From assembly GCA_900104375.1 (NCBI GenBank), contig LT629302.1, forward strand, positions 2,014,001-2,078,000: a stretch of 64,000 nt of DNA, given 5' to 3'. Made by a program: the position numbers and the translations under genes. This stretch comes from Flavobacteriaceae bacterium MAR_2010_188. GTDB taxonomy: Bacteria > Bacteroidota > Bacteroidia > Flavobacteriales > Flavobacteriaceae. This document shows positions 56,317-63,967 of this stretch, piece after piece; within the stretch, counting starts at the first letter, position 1, and each line of letters begins with the position of its first letter. The notes beneath the pieces were generated by a model. The model was not told where the DNA came from. It made no database searches and saw only the letters and a program-made list of their open reading frames with translations.

Positions 56317-56360
56317 TTGGATTTTCATAAAAATGTTTTACATTTGTCAAATAATGACAA
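56317..56360 (+). promoter_or_regulatory. Promoter and operator (C-box-like) of the restriction-modification operon
   Basis: TTG (56317-56319) and TACATTTG (56339-56346) fit the phylum's promoter consensus with a 19-base spacer. TTGTCA-N5-TGACAA (56344-56360) is a perfect palindrome overlapping the -7 box and reaching the first ATG (56354). This is the usual place for controller-protein autorepression. The transcript may be leaderless or nearly so. Confidence 0.7.
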
Positions 56361-56365
56361 GTCTT

Positions 56366-56695
56366 ATGAAAACAACATTTGGGGAATACATCCGTCTTTT
56401 GAGAACAGAAAAGAATTTGACCTTGACTCAACTTGCAGCACAACTTAATTTGGACTCTGCCAATTTAAGCAAGATAGAGAATGGAATCAGAGATTTTGAC
56501 GAAAAAAGACTTCCGAAATTGGCAAAAATCTTTGCACTAAATCTCAAAGAACTAAGTGAAGAATACGTTACTGACCAGCTCGGGAAAAAAATATACGAAA
56601 TGAACTGTACGAAACAACTTTTAAAAGTTGCCGAAGAAAAGGCAGAATATCGCAGAACACTGAATAAAAACCTTCAAAAAGAAAAAGCAATATGA
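56366..56695 (+). CDS. Xre-family controller protein of the restriction-modification cassette
   Basis: The protein of about 109 residues begins with an HTH_3 domain ([32 protein letters not shown]) and ends in a basic helical tail. It is longer than classical C proteins (~80 residues). ATG 56366 gives the family-like MKTTFGEYI start; ATG 56354 within the operator is an alternative that would suit a leaderless message. Its stop overlaps the methyltransferase start as ATGA, so it probably times expression of the operon. Confidence 0.83.
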   Translation: MKTTFGEYIRLLRTEKNLTLTQLAAQLNLDSANLSKIENGIRDFDEKRLPKLAKIFALNLKELSEEYVTDQLGKKIYEMNCTKQLLKVAEEKAEYRRTLNKNLQKEKAI

Positions 56696-57741
56696 AAATA
56701 GTATCATTTTTTGCAGGAGCAGGCGGCCTTGATTTGGGATTCCAAAAAGCAGGCTTTGATGTCATTTGGGCAAATGAATATGACAAAGAAATTTGGGAAA
56801 CATATGAAAAAAACCATCCTAAAACTACTTTGGATAAAAGAAGTATTGTTGACATAAAATCAGATGAAGTTCCTGAATGTGACGGAATTATTGGTGGGCC
56901 ACCTTGCCAAAGTTGGAGCGAAGCCGGTTCATTACGTGGAATTAACGACAAACGTGGACAACTGTTTTTTGATTTTATAAGGATTTTAGAAGCAAAACAA
57001 CCAAAATTTTTCCTTGCCGAAAATGTAAGTGGAATGCTTTTGGACAGACACAGCGAAGCTTTAAAAAACATAAAAGAGTTATTTAAAAATGCAGGAATTG
57101 GATATGAATTATCATTCGAATTGCTCAACGCATCCGACTTTGATGTTCCGCAAGATAGAAAAAGAGTGTTTTTTGTTGGTATTCGGAAAGACTTGAATTT
57201 TAAATTTCAGTTTCCCAAACCAGTAAAAGAAAAAATAACGCTTGAACAAGCTATATCCGACTTAAAAGAAATCGTAGTTCCAGCAAAAGAGGGGAATAAA
57301 ACCAATAAAGAAAAGTGTAAAGTTCCAAACCACGAATATATGATTGGTGGTTTTTCTTCAATGTTTATGTCGAGAAACCGTGTAAGAACTTGGGATGAAC
57401 AATCATTTACAATTCAAGCGGGAGGAAGACACGCACCACTTCATCCACAAGCACCAAAAATGAAATTTATAGAACAAAATGTTCGAGAGTTTGTGAAAGG
57501 TAAAGAAGATTTATACAGGAGATTGAGCGTGCGTGAATGTGCGAGAATTCAAACCTTTCCAGATAACTTTATATTTCATTATACTCACATTGCAGCAGGT
57601 TACAAAATGATTGGAAATGCCGTTCCTGTTAATCTTGCTAAACATATGGCTCTGAGTATAAAATCTCAAATTGAAAACATAGAAAAACAATCTACCAAAA
57701 CCGCAGAAAAACAATTGGAATTAGAAAACACATTATCATAA
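56692..57741 (+). CDS. DNA (cytosine-5) methyltransferase, type II
   Basis: All main C5-methyltransferase motifs are in order: [16 protein letters not shown] (I, AdoMet), [12 protein letters not shown] with catalytic Cys72 (IV), [10 protein letters not shown] (VI), [14 protein letters not shown] (VIII), [18 protein letters not shown] (IX) and [13 protein letters not shown] (X). The 349-residue length is standard. With the HaeIII-like endonuclease behind it, the target is predicted to be GGCC, methylated at the inner cytosine. Confidence 0.92.
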   Translation: MKIVSFFAGAGGLDLGFQKAGFDVIWANEYDKEIWETYEKNHPKTTLDKRSIVDIKSDEVPECDGIIGGPPCQSWSEAGSLRGINDKRGQLFFDFIRILEAKQPKFFLAENVSGMLLDRHSEALKNIKELFKNAGIGYELSFELLNASDFDVPQDRKRVFFVGIRKDLNFKFQFPKPVKEKITLEQAISDLKEIVVPAKEGNKTNKEKCKVPNHEYMIGGFSSMFMSRNRVRTWDEQSFTIQAGGRHAPLHPQAPKMKFIEQNVREFVKGKEDLYRRLSVRECARIQTFPDNFIFHYTHIAAGYKMIGNAVPVNLAKHMALSIKSQIENIEKQSTKTAEKQLELENTLS

Positions 57742-57744
57742 AGT

Positions 57745-58704
57745 ATGGCAACTCAAAAAGTAAATGGAAAAGCGTTTGAATATGCTTTACTTTCAGAATT
57801 TTACGAACGCTTAAACAAGATTACAAGCGTTTCTATTACAAAAAATGAACCTTATCAAAATGCAAAAGGATGTTTTGATAGTTTTATTGAAGATGAACAA
57901 GATACTTTTAGAATTACTGCAAGTGCAGCAATAAATTTCTTGATTGATATTGAGCCACGACTTTCAAATGGTATAAATAAAGACGACATATTAGTTCTTG
58001 AGATTGTTAGTGACAAAGCAGGACAGACAGGAGATGTTCGTGATGTTTTAATAATTCGTTCGTTACAAAAATGGGAGATTGGAATTTCCGCAAAAAATAA
58101 CCATAGAGCAGTTAAACATTCGCGTTTGTCTTTAAATATAGATTTTGGAGAAAAATGGTTGGGAGTTCCTTGTTCCCAAAATTATTTTAACGAAATCAAG
58201 CCTATTTTTGATATGTTGGCAAGTTTGAGAGCAATGGATAAATCCACCAAATGGACTTCTATTGAAAATATGCATCAAGTCGTTTACGTTCCAGTTTTGG
58301 ACGCTTTCCGTAAAGAACTTTTAAGACTTGATAAAGAAAATCCAAATATTGTAGCTGAAAATCTCGTGCAATATCTGATTGGAAACGAGGATTTTTACAA
58401 AGTAATCAAGGGTAACAAAAAAGTAGAAATTCAAGCCTACAATTTAAGCGGAACTTTGAATTTGCCTTTCGAAAATATTAAACCAAAAGCAAGAATACCA
58501 AAATTGAAATTACCATCAAGACTAATCGAAATTGTTTACCAAGATAATTCGACTACGACTTTATTAGTTTCATTGAATGAAGGTTGGCAAATATCTTTTA
58601 GAATTCATAATGCAAGTTCGAGAGTTGAGCCATCATTAAAATTTGATATAAACCTTGTGAGTGCACCGCATACATTATTCACAAATCATATTTTCATTGC
58701 ATAA
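57745..58704 (+). CDS. HaeIII-family type II restriction endonuclease
   Basis: The 319-residue protein starts KVNGKAFEYALLSEFYERL and contains the HaeIII-family core KGCFDSF, ITASAAINFLIDIEPRL and GDVRDVLIIRSLQKWEIGIS followed by AKNNHRAVKHSRLS. The acidic GDVRD and the EIGISAK segment could be its metal site. Length and neighbours match HaeIII (GGCC, blunt cut). It starts three bases after the methyltransferase stop codon. HaeIII homology is by recollection of the family, so the recognition sequence is an inference. Confidence 0.82.
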   Translation: MATQKVNGKAFEYALLSEFYERLNKITSVSITKNEPYQNAKGCFDSFIEDEQDTFRITASAAINFLIDIEPRLSNGINKDDILVLEIVSDKAGQTGDVRDVLIIRSLQKWEIGISAKNNHRAVKHSRLSLNIDFGEKWLGVPCSQNYFNEIKPIFDMLASLRAMDKSTKWTSIENMHQVVYVPVLDAFRKELLRLDKENPNIVAENLVQYLIGNEDFYKVIKGNKKVEIQAYNLSGTLNLPFENIKPKARIPKLKLPSRLIEIVYQDNSTTTLLVSLNEGWQISFRIHNASSRVEPSLKFDINLVSAPHTLFTNHIFIA

Positions 58705-58706
58705 TG

Positions 58707-58836
58707 CCAACGCTAAAAGCCATACACATTTGCAATTCGCACCAGCCGACACGCAAGCCAAAAATTGCAAAAGAGTATGTCTCGCCAACGCACAATCCGA
58801 ACTGAAATGAAAACATCGGAATTGAAAAGCAGAACG
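58707..58836 (+). repeat. Conserved cassette tail (cassette 5)
   Basis: It aligns along its full length with 55295-55422 at the end of cassette 3, including GCCAAAAATTGCAAAAGAGT and TCCGAACT...AAAACATCGGAA. It lies just before the attC-like site and holds no gene. Confidence 0.78.
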
Positions 58837-58847
58837 CAGGAAAGCCA

Positions 58848-58980
58848 GTGGGTAACAATGTATAAGCGTAATGCGGGATTTATTGCTAAATTGAAAATAT
58901 CGTCACATAATAAAATTTTTGGATAAAATGAACATCTCGTCTTCGAAAACCCGCACTACGCTTATACTTGACCGTTAGGG
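58848..58980 (+). other. attC-like site e (end of cassette 5)
   Basis: R'' GTGGGTAAC (58848-58856) is the exact reverse complement of the cassette start GTTACCCAC (56173). R' is GTTAGGG (58974). Arms GTATAAGCGTAATGCGGG / CCCGCACTACGCTTATAC pair over 18 bases with a single A/C mismatch at position 12. Confidence 0.88.
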
Positions 58981-58985
58981 CACAT

Positions 58986-59573
58986 ATGAAAAAACGAACT
59001 TCAATAATAATTCTGAATGTAATTCTACTGACAAGTTGTGGTAAAAGAATTGAAATGCCTGAAAACGAAAAAAAGTGGAATCCTTACAAAGTGGGCGAAG
59101 TCTTAATTTTCAAGTCGAGTGAAAATGAATTGGACACTATTAAAGTAGAAGAAGTTACCGATAATATTTTCCCTGATGGACCAGGACCATTAAAGTATTA
59201 TAATGAAAGTCTTTGGGTTTTTGTTGAACACACTGACCCAAAATATGACAGACATTTAAAAAATAATTTTCTTGAAATAAGTACTGGAACACCTGAAAAA
59301 CCTACAACAATTAACTTTAGACTTTTAGCTAAAAACACTGTTTTTTATGACAGCTATCGGACAATTGAAGAATTGAATACAATTGAACCGACAGTTCTTG
59401 CAACACCATTTGGAAAGTTTTCAGATGTGTTAGTAATTAATGACAAAGAAAGGCGATATTCCGAAAGGGATAATTTCGTTGAAAGAATCTATTGGAGTAA
59501 ATCAAATGGATATTTAAGATTTGAAAAGAAAGACGGAAAAACGTGGGAACTCATAAAAAAATACGTGCCCTAA
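58986..59573 (+). CDS. Hypothetical lipoprotein (cassette 6)
   Basis: I do not recognise the family. A lipoprotein signal (ILLTSC) is followed by ~175 residues: a strand-rich domain with VGEVLIFKSSENELDTIKVE, a YRTIEEL... middle and a closing YWSKSNGYLRFEKKDGKTW. ATG 58986 is 12 bases after the cassette junction. The stop codon is part of the R'' site, so the gene fills the cassette exactly. Confidence 0.72.
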   Translation: MKKRTSIIILNVILLTSCGKRIEMPENEKKWNPYKVGEVLIFKSSENELDTIKVEEVTDNIFPDGPGPLKYYNESLWVFVEHTDPKYDRHLKNNFLEISTGTPEKPTTINFRLLAKNTVFYDSYRTIEELNTIEPTVLATPFGKFSDVLVINDKERRYSERDNFVERIYWSKSNGYLRFEKKDGKTWELIKKYVP

Positions 59574-59702
59574 CACGGTGTATAATTAATTGCTTTGGCA
59601 AGTGCTTATCTGGAAAATTCCTTCGGAATTTTCTCTGGCAAGTATTTGTTTACTAAATTAGTTGCTTAACCACGCAACTAATCATACACAAAACGTTATA
59701 AG
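59565..59702 (+). other. attC-like site f (end of cassette 6)
   Basis: R'' GTGCCCTAAC (59565-59574) is the exact reverse complement of the cassette start GTTAGGGCAC (58974). R' is GTTATAA (59696). Arms GTGTATAATTAATTGC / GCAACTAATCATACAC pair except A/C mismatches at positions 7 and 12. The central hairpin is GAAAATTCCTTCGGAATTTTC-like. Confidence 0.88.
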
Positions 59703-59759
59703 CAATTAAATCCTAACTATTATTTAGAATTATTTTCAACTAAAAAAAGAGATTATTTT

Positions 59760-60215
59760 ATGAAATTCATAGCACTTTTAACAATAACTGTTTTTTCTCT
59801 ATCATCATGTATAGCCCAGGAAAACAACTCAAAAAAAGAAGCAATATATATTGAATCTGAAGAATTTTCAGCGCTGAATCTTCCATTTTCGCAAGCTGTT
59901 ATTTACGGTGATGTTATTTATGTGTCAGGACAAATTGGAAATATAGGTCTAAAACTTGTGGAAGGAGGAATAATTCCAGAATCCCGGCAAGCTATGATGA
60001 ACATTAAAAGTATATTGAAACAAAATGGGTCATCAATGGATAATGTAATCAAATGCACATGCATGTTAGCTGATATGAGTGAATGGCCTGATTTAAATAG
60101 TGAATACTTGAAATTCTTCCCAAATAACAAACCGGCAAGAAGCGCATTTAGTACAAATGGATTAGCATTGAATGCTCGAGTAGAAATAGAGTGTATCGCT
60201 TATATAAAAAAATAG
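59760..60215 (+). CDS. Secreted RidA/YjgF-family protein (cassette 7)
   Basis: A signal peptide with a possible lipobox (SSCIAQ) precedes a complete Rid fold: PFSQAVIYGDVIYVSGQIG, NIKSILKQNGSSMDNVIKCT, EYLKFFP and PARSAFSTNGLAL with Arg127, equivalent to the catalytic arginine of RidA, then ARVEIECIAYI. RidA hydrolyses reactive enamine/imine intermediates in the cytosol; an exported version probably has another substrate. Confidence 0.83.
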   Translation: MKFIALLTITVFSLSSCIAQENNSKKEAIYIESEEFSALNLPFSQAVIYGDVIYVSGQIGNIGLKLVEGGIIPESRQAMMNIKSILKQNGSSMDNVIKCTCMLADMSEWPDLNSEYLKFFPNNKPARSAFSTNGLALNARVEIECIAYIKK

Positions 60216-60350
60216 CTTATAACACCGTGTATAATTAATTGCTATGGCTAGTGCTCATCTGGAAAATTCCTTCGGAATTTTCTCTGGCCAGTTTTTGTTT
60301 ACTAAATTAGTTGCTTAACCACGCAAATAACCATACATCAAACGTTAGGC
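60215..60350 (+). other. attC-like site g (end of cassette 7)
   Basis: R'' GCTTATAAC (60215-60223) is the exact reverse complement of the cassette start GTTATAAGC (59696). R' is GTTAGGC (60344). Arms TGTATAATTAATTGC / GCAAATAACCATACA are somewhat degenerate, but most differences are again A/C. The interior is nearly identical to site f. Confidence 0.86.
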
Positions 60351-60397
60351 TTTATTTTGAACAAATCTGTAACACTTTAACTTATAGATTAGAATAT

Positions 60398-61090
60398 ATG
60401 AGATACCATTTATCCTGCATTGAATGTCATAGTCGTTTTACTGTACAAGTTCCACCAAATAATGAAGGAATTTATAAAGTGGAATGTCCAAATGGACATC
60501 AATTTAATGTAGATATCTTATCTCATCATTTTCAGGTTCTCTTTGAAAATGCGATTCATTCTTTAGCTGATGACTATTATATAGAATCATTTGTTTCCTT
60601 TGTAACGAGTTACGAGAGATTTATTGAATACTTCTTAAGAATAGTTTTAAGGTCAAATAAAATAGATTCCACTGAATTCGAAAACACTTGGAAAGAATTA
60701 GCACGACAATCAGAAAGGCAAGTCGGTGCATTTTTTATGATCTATTTACGTGAATTTAAGCAAAAACCTATTCAGTTAAGTAAGTCAAATATAGAATTAA
60801 GAAACAAGGTGATTCATAAAGGCTATTTACCCACGAAAGAAGATTGCATAAAATTTGGGGATAATGTATTGGAATTTATTAGAGAAATTATTAAAAAATT
60901 AAAAAGTGATAAAACTTATGAAACAGAATTAATTAGATCTGTTAATGATACAGGTTTCAAAAATATGGGAGCAAATATTCATTTTTTGGTTTATGATATT
61001 TTCCCAATTAATAGACAGTATAATCAAACTGATAAAAAATCAATATCTGATTTTTTAGATGACGAAAAAAAATTAAAAAACAAAGCCTAA
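60398..61090 (+). CDS. Zinc-ribbon-containing hypothetical protein (cassette 8)
   Basis: The protein begins YHLSCIECHSRFTVQ ... YKVECPNGHQFNV, a CxxC...CxxGH zinc-ribbon-like pair. It is followed by ~150 helical residues (FVSFVTSYERFIEYFLRIVL, ELRNKVIHKGYLPTKEDCIK) like the C-terminal parts of abortive-infection or HEPN-type proteins, though no RxxxxH active site is certain. ATG 60398 lies inside the cassette; the longer frame would cross the junction. The stop codon falls inside the R'' site. Confidence 0.65.
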   Translation: MRYHLSCIECHSRFTVQVPPNNEGIYKVECPNGHQFNVDILSHHFQVLFENAIHSLADDYYIESFVSFVTSYERFIEYFLRIVLRSNKIDSTEFENTWKELARQSERQVGAFFMIYLREFKQKPIQLSKSNIELRNKVIHKGYLPTKEDCIKFGDNVLEFIREIIKKLKSDKTYETELIRSVNDTGFKNMGANIHFLVYDIFPINRQYNQTDKKSISDFLDDEKKLKNKA

Positions 61091-61213
61091 CACCGTGTAT
61101 AATTCATTGCTTCTGATTTTCCTTCGGAAAATCCTCGCGCTGAATTATTGCCAGTTTTTATTTACTAACTTAGTGCTAAATCCACGCAACAAATCATACA
61201 CAAACCGTTGTGA
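61082..61213 (+). other. attC-like site h (end of cassette 8)
   Basis: R'' AAAGCCTAAC (61082-61091) is the exact reverse complement of the cassette start GTTAGGCTTT (60344). R' is GTTGTGA (61207). Arms GTGTATAATTCATTGC / GCAACAAATCATACAC pair with A/C at positions 7 and 12 and C/A at 11. All three become G/T pairs on the bottom strand. Confidence 0.88.
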
Positions 61214-61231
61214 GTAATTAAAACCAAATAG

Positions 61232-62119
61232 ATGAAGAAATATAAAAAAATTAATCTGATCATTATTTCCCTGTTTATTTTAGTATCAGTCAATGCTCAA
61301 ATAATAGATGTACATCTTCACAGTTACACTGATGCAGATTATTGGGGAGGTCGAGTGCATCCAACAGGAATTGAATCCCCTAAAACTGCTGATGAACATT
61401 TAAAGAAGACAATTGCTCTTATGGACAAGCATCAAATAGAGTATGCTGTTGTAAGTGGTTCTATAGAGAGTATAGAGAAATATGTTAAAGCAGATTCAAG
61501 GTTTATTCCCGGATATATGGATAGTGAACAGCTAATTCCAATAGACAGGTTTGAACTTCTAATAAAGGAAGGGAAAATAAAAGTATTTGGCGAAGTCTCC
61601 GGTGTCTATTATGGACGTCCGTTAAATGATCCTATTTACTCACCTTATCTTGAGATTTGTGAGAAATACGAGATCCCAGTTGCTTATCATACTGGTGGTG
61701 GCCCACCAATGACCCCTTACAGATGCTGTCCAAATTTTAGAATCACATTAGGAGACCCATATCTTGTTGAAGATGTACTTGTTAAATATCCGAAATTACA
61801 ACTTTATTTAATGCATGGTGGAGAAGTGTACTTTGAAAATTCGGTAAGAATGATGAAAATGTACAGCCATTTGTATATCGATTTAGGCGTTATTTTATGG
61901 GTTGATCCTATTATTAAAGATTATGGAGTTAGACTACTTAAATTAGCTCAAAAAGCCAATGTACTAGATCGAGTTATGTTTGGTACTGATCAAATGGTTT
62001 GGCCTGGTGCTATTTCTAAATCAATTGAATTCATAAATTCTTTGGATTTTTTAAGTGAGGATGAAAAAAGAATGATTTTATATAATAATGCCAAAACATT
62101 CTTAAAAATTTCTAAATAA
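61232..62119 (+). CDS. Secreted amidohydrolase (cassette 9)
   Basis: A signal peptide (ending SVNAQ) precedes an amidohydrolase-2-like barrel: IDVHLHSY (metal site), GEVSGVYYGRP, AYHTGGGPP, LYLMHGGEVYFENS and MFGTDQMVWPG with the catalytic aspartate. It is homologous to the cassette 1 enzyme throughout (for example KYEIPVAYHTG versus KYNIPVGIHTG), yet the DNA is diverged, so this is not a recent duplication. The substrate is unknown. Confidence 0.82.
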   Translation: MKKYKKINLIIISLFILVSVNAQIIDVHLHSYTDADYWGGRVHPTGIESPKTADEHLKKTIALMDKHQIEYAVVSGSIESIEKYVKADSRFIPGYMDSEQLIPIDRFELLIKEGKIKVFGEVSGVYYGRPLNDPIYSPYLEICEKYEIPVAYHTGGGPPMTPYRCCPNFRITLGDPYLVEDVLVKYPKLQLYLMHGGEVYFENSVRMMKMYSHLYIDLGVILWVDPIIKDYGVRLLKLAQKANVLDRVMFGTDQMVWPGAISKSIEFINSLDFLSEDEKRMILYNNAKTFLKISK

Positions 62120-62120
62120 C

Positions 62121-62253
62121 TACTCACAACACCGTATACAATTTATTGCTAGTTCTAGCCTACTTACGAAAATCCTCGCGGATTTTCTATCTGTGATTTA
62201 TTTACTAAATTAGGTACTTAACCACGCAACTAACCATACACCAAACGTTGTGC
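62121..62253 (+). other. attC-like site i (end of cassette 9)
   Basis: R'' TACTCACAAC (62121-62130) is the exact reverse complement of the cassette start GTTGTGAGTA (61207). R' is GTTGTGC (62247). Arms GTATACAATTTATTGC / GCAACTAACCATACAC are the most diverged, but most differences are A/C or C/A. The reverse complement of the next start (TGACGCACAAC) does not occur downstream in the window. Confidence 0.85.
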
Positions 62254-62257
62254 GTCA

Positions 62258-62380
62258 TTTTGACCCGTCCTGAATAAAGGCTACATAATTCTAAACATTA
62301 TGTATAAAAATGACAAAGTGATCAGACGGTATTCAGAACCTTTCAAACTGAAAATTCTTAAGTTGAAAATTGAATCATAA
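62258..62380 (+). mobile_element. IS3-type insertion sequence remnant (transposase OrfA N-terminus)
   Basis: GACCCGTCCTGAATAAAGG resembles an IS3-group left end. ATG 62300 opens 26 codons reading MYKNDKVIRRYSEPFKLKIL, the conserved N-terminus of OrfA transposases in Bacteroidota, then stops. The rest of the element is missing. It lies in the first 60 bases of cassette 10, so it probably truncated that cassette. Nothing else is visible up to 62508. Confidence 0.6.
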
Positions 62381-62508
62381 TTCAACATGTACAAATTAAA
62401 TAAAAAAGCTAACACCTAATGTTATTTTGTTTAGTTTAGTACGTATAAGAGATAGATGCTAATTATCAGTGGGCATCATCCTAAAACTCACCAATAATCA
62501 AATATAAA

Positions 62509-62997
62509 ATGAAAAACAAAAAAACAAAACTATGTGCTGTTCTCTTGTTAGGGCTTGGATTATCAACCGTCCAATCACAAGAGGCATTTCCTGCATCTGG
62601 TGGAAATGCTTCCAGTAGTTCTGGATCTGTTAGCTATTCTGTAGGCCTAATGGTTTTTAAAACTATTTCAGGGTCCGACGGTTCAGTGACACAGGGTGTA
62701 CAGCAACCTTTTGAGATTGCTACAACATTGGAATTAGAAGAATTTCAAGGAAACAAGCTAAATCTCTATGCTTATCCCAACCCAACAATCGAAAGCATTA
62801 CTTTAAAAGCTGACATCGCCGACACTAATGACTTGTCTTATCAGTTTTTCGACATCACAGGAAGACTTTTAATGAATAGAAAATTACAGGACAATGAAAC
62901 AAATATTCAAGTCAGTAATATTGCTCCGGCGACCTATTTCCTTAAAATTTTACAAAACAACAAAGAAGTTAAAATATTCAAAATCATTAAAAACTAA
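62509..62997 (+). CDS. T9SS type A sorting-domain protein (162 aa)
   Basis: A signal peptide (ending VQSQ) is followed by a Gly/Ser-rich stretch (FPASGGNASSSSGSVSYSVG), GVQQPFEI and a complete ~75-residue type A C-terminal sorting domain: LYAYPNPTIESITLK, YQFFDITGRLL and NIAPATYFLKIL, ending KIFKIIKN. The protein should be exported by the type IX secretion system and attached to the surface or released. Only a short cargo region precedes the sorting domain. It is six bases from the next gene. Confidence 0.85.
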   Translation: MKNKKTKLCAVLLLGLGLSTVQSQEAFPASGGNASSSSGSVSYSVGLMVFKTISGSDGSVTQGVQQPFEIATTLELEEFQGNKLNLYAYPNPTIESITLKADIADTNDLSYQFFDITGRLLMNRKLQDNETNIQVSNIAPATYFLKILQNNKEVKIFKIIKN

Positions 62998-63003
62998 AAA
63001 CAT

Positions 63004-63804
63004 ATGAAAAACATAATTACAATTCTAACGATGCTTATTTCAACTTCAAGTGCTTTTTCCCAAATTACTGCACCACAAGAAATGAGTTATCAGGCTATAG
63101 TGCGTAATAGTTCAAATGAACTTGTTCAACTTAGTCCAGTTGGAATAAAAATATCAATTCTCCAAGGAAGTATTAATGGATCCTCGGTTTATGTAGAAAC
63201 ACATACCGCGCAAACAAATCAAAATGGTTTGTTGGATTTGAAGATTGGTGGAGGCGCCGTTGTGTCTGGTACCTACACAAATAGTATATACTGGGGGAGT
63301 GCCTATTTTTTAAAAACAGAAATAGATCCATTAGGTGGCACAAACTATACAATTATAAGCACAAGTGAGCTATTATCTGTGCCAGTATCAAATTTTGCTC
63401 ATGTTAGCGGTATTTCACAAACTAGTGAAACTTTATTTGGTCAGTCTTGGAAGTTTGTGGGAGCCTATACACAAGTCAATCAAGCTGAAACTGATTTCCA
63501 TCTAGAGGGATATAGTGTTATGAATTACTTGGGCAATGACAAAGTATCTTGGACAATAAAATTGGAAGCATACGATGTTAATCAAGATGGTACAATTGAT
63601 CTTAATGAATATGGGCATGAATACACTTTATATGGTACAGTTGATGCGGTTTTTGCCTATGAAGTTACAATTCCTTCTCAAAGTGCAGGAGGAGAAATGT
63701 TTCCTGCAATGATTGGAACATTAGTTCCAACAGTCGGGGGTGATGTTTTAACATTTACATATGGAAGCCCTGATGGGGAAGTAATTGAATTGGTTAAACA
63801 GTAA
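63004..63804 (+). CDS. Secreted protein with EF-hand-like segment (266 aa)
   Basis: A signal peptide (ending AFSQ) precedes PQEMSYQAIVRNSSNELVQL ... VGIKISILQGSINGSSVYVE, an N-terminal module common in secreted flavobacterial proteins found beside sorting-domain proteins. Near the C-terminus YDVNQDGTIDLNEYG fits a calcium-binding EF-hand/dockerin-like loop (D-x-N-x-D-G-x-I-D-x-N-E). It is probably co-transcribed with the T9SS protein upstream. The function is unknown. Confidence 0.78.
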   Translation: MKNIITILTMLISTSSAFSQITAPQEMSYQAIVRNSSNELVQLSPVGIKISILQGSINGSSVYVETHTAQTNQNGLLDLKIGGGAVVSGTYTNSIYWGSAYFLKTEIDPLGGTNYTIISTSELLSVPVSNFAHVSGISQTSETLFGQSWKFVGAYTQVNQAETDFHLEGYSVMNYLGNDKVSWTIKLEAYDVNQDGTIDLNEYGHEYTLYGTVDAVFAYEVTIPSQSAGGEMFPAMIGTLVPTVGGDVLTFTYGSPDGEVIELVKQ

Positions 63805-63931
63805 TTATAAATACATAATCAAAAGAAGATCTACACTAACATAACAATAGAATATTTGAAGAAAATAATTACTAGTTTAGAACCAAATCAGGGATACTAA
63901 CTAATTATATCAAAGATATTCTACAATATAT

Positions 63932-63967
63932 AGAATGCCGTCCCAATAGCTAGTGGAACGGCATTCT
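63932..63967 (+). terminator. Intrinsic terminator after the two secreted-protein genes
   Basis: AGAATGCCGT and ACGGCATTCT form a perfect 10-bp stem, extendable by TCC/GGA, with a short loop and T-rich flank. It could work in both directions. Confidence 0.8.

Noticed and set aside
56568..57128. 186-codon minus-strand frame opposite the methyltransferase
   Set aside because: It is antisense to conserved methyltransferase motifs, so it is a chance frame.
40393..62257. CRISPR array
   Set aside because: The repeats are far apart, differ in sequence in their arms, contain genes between them and show cassette start/end complementarity, none of which fits CRISPR.
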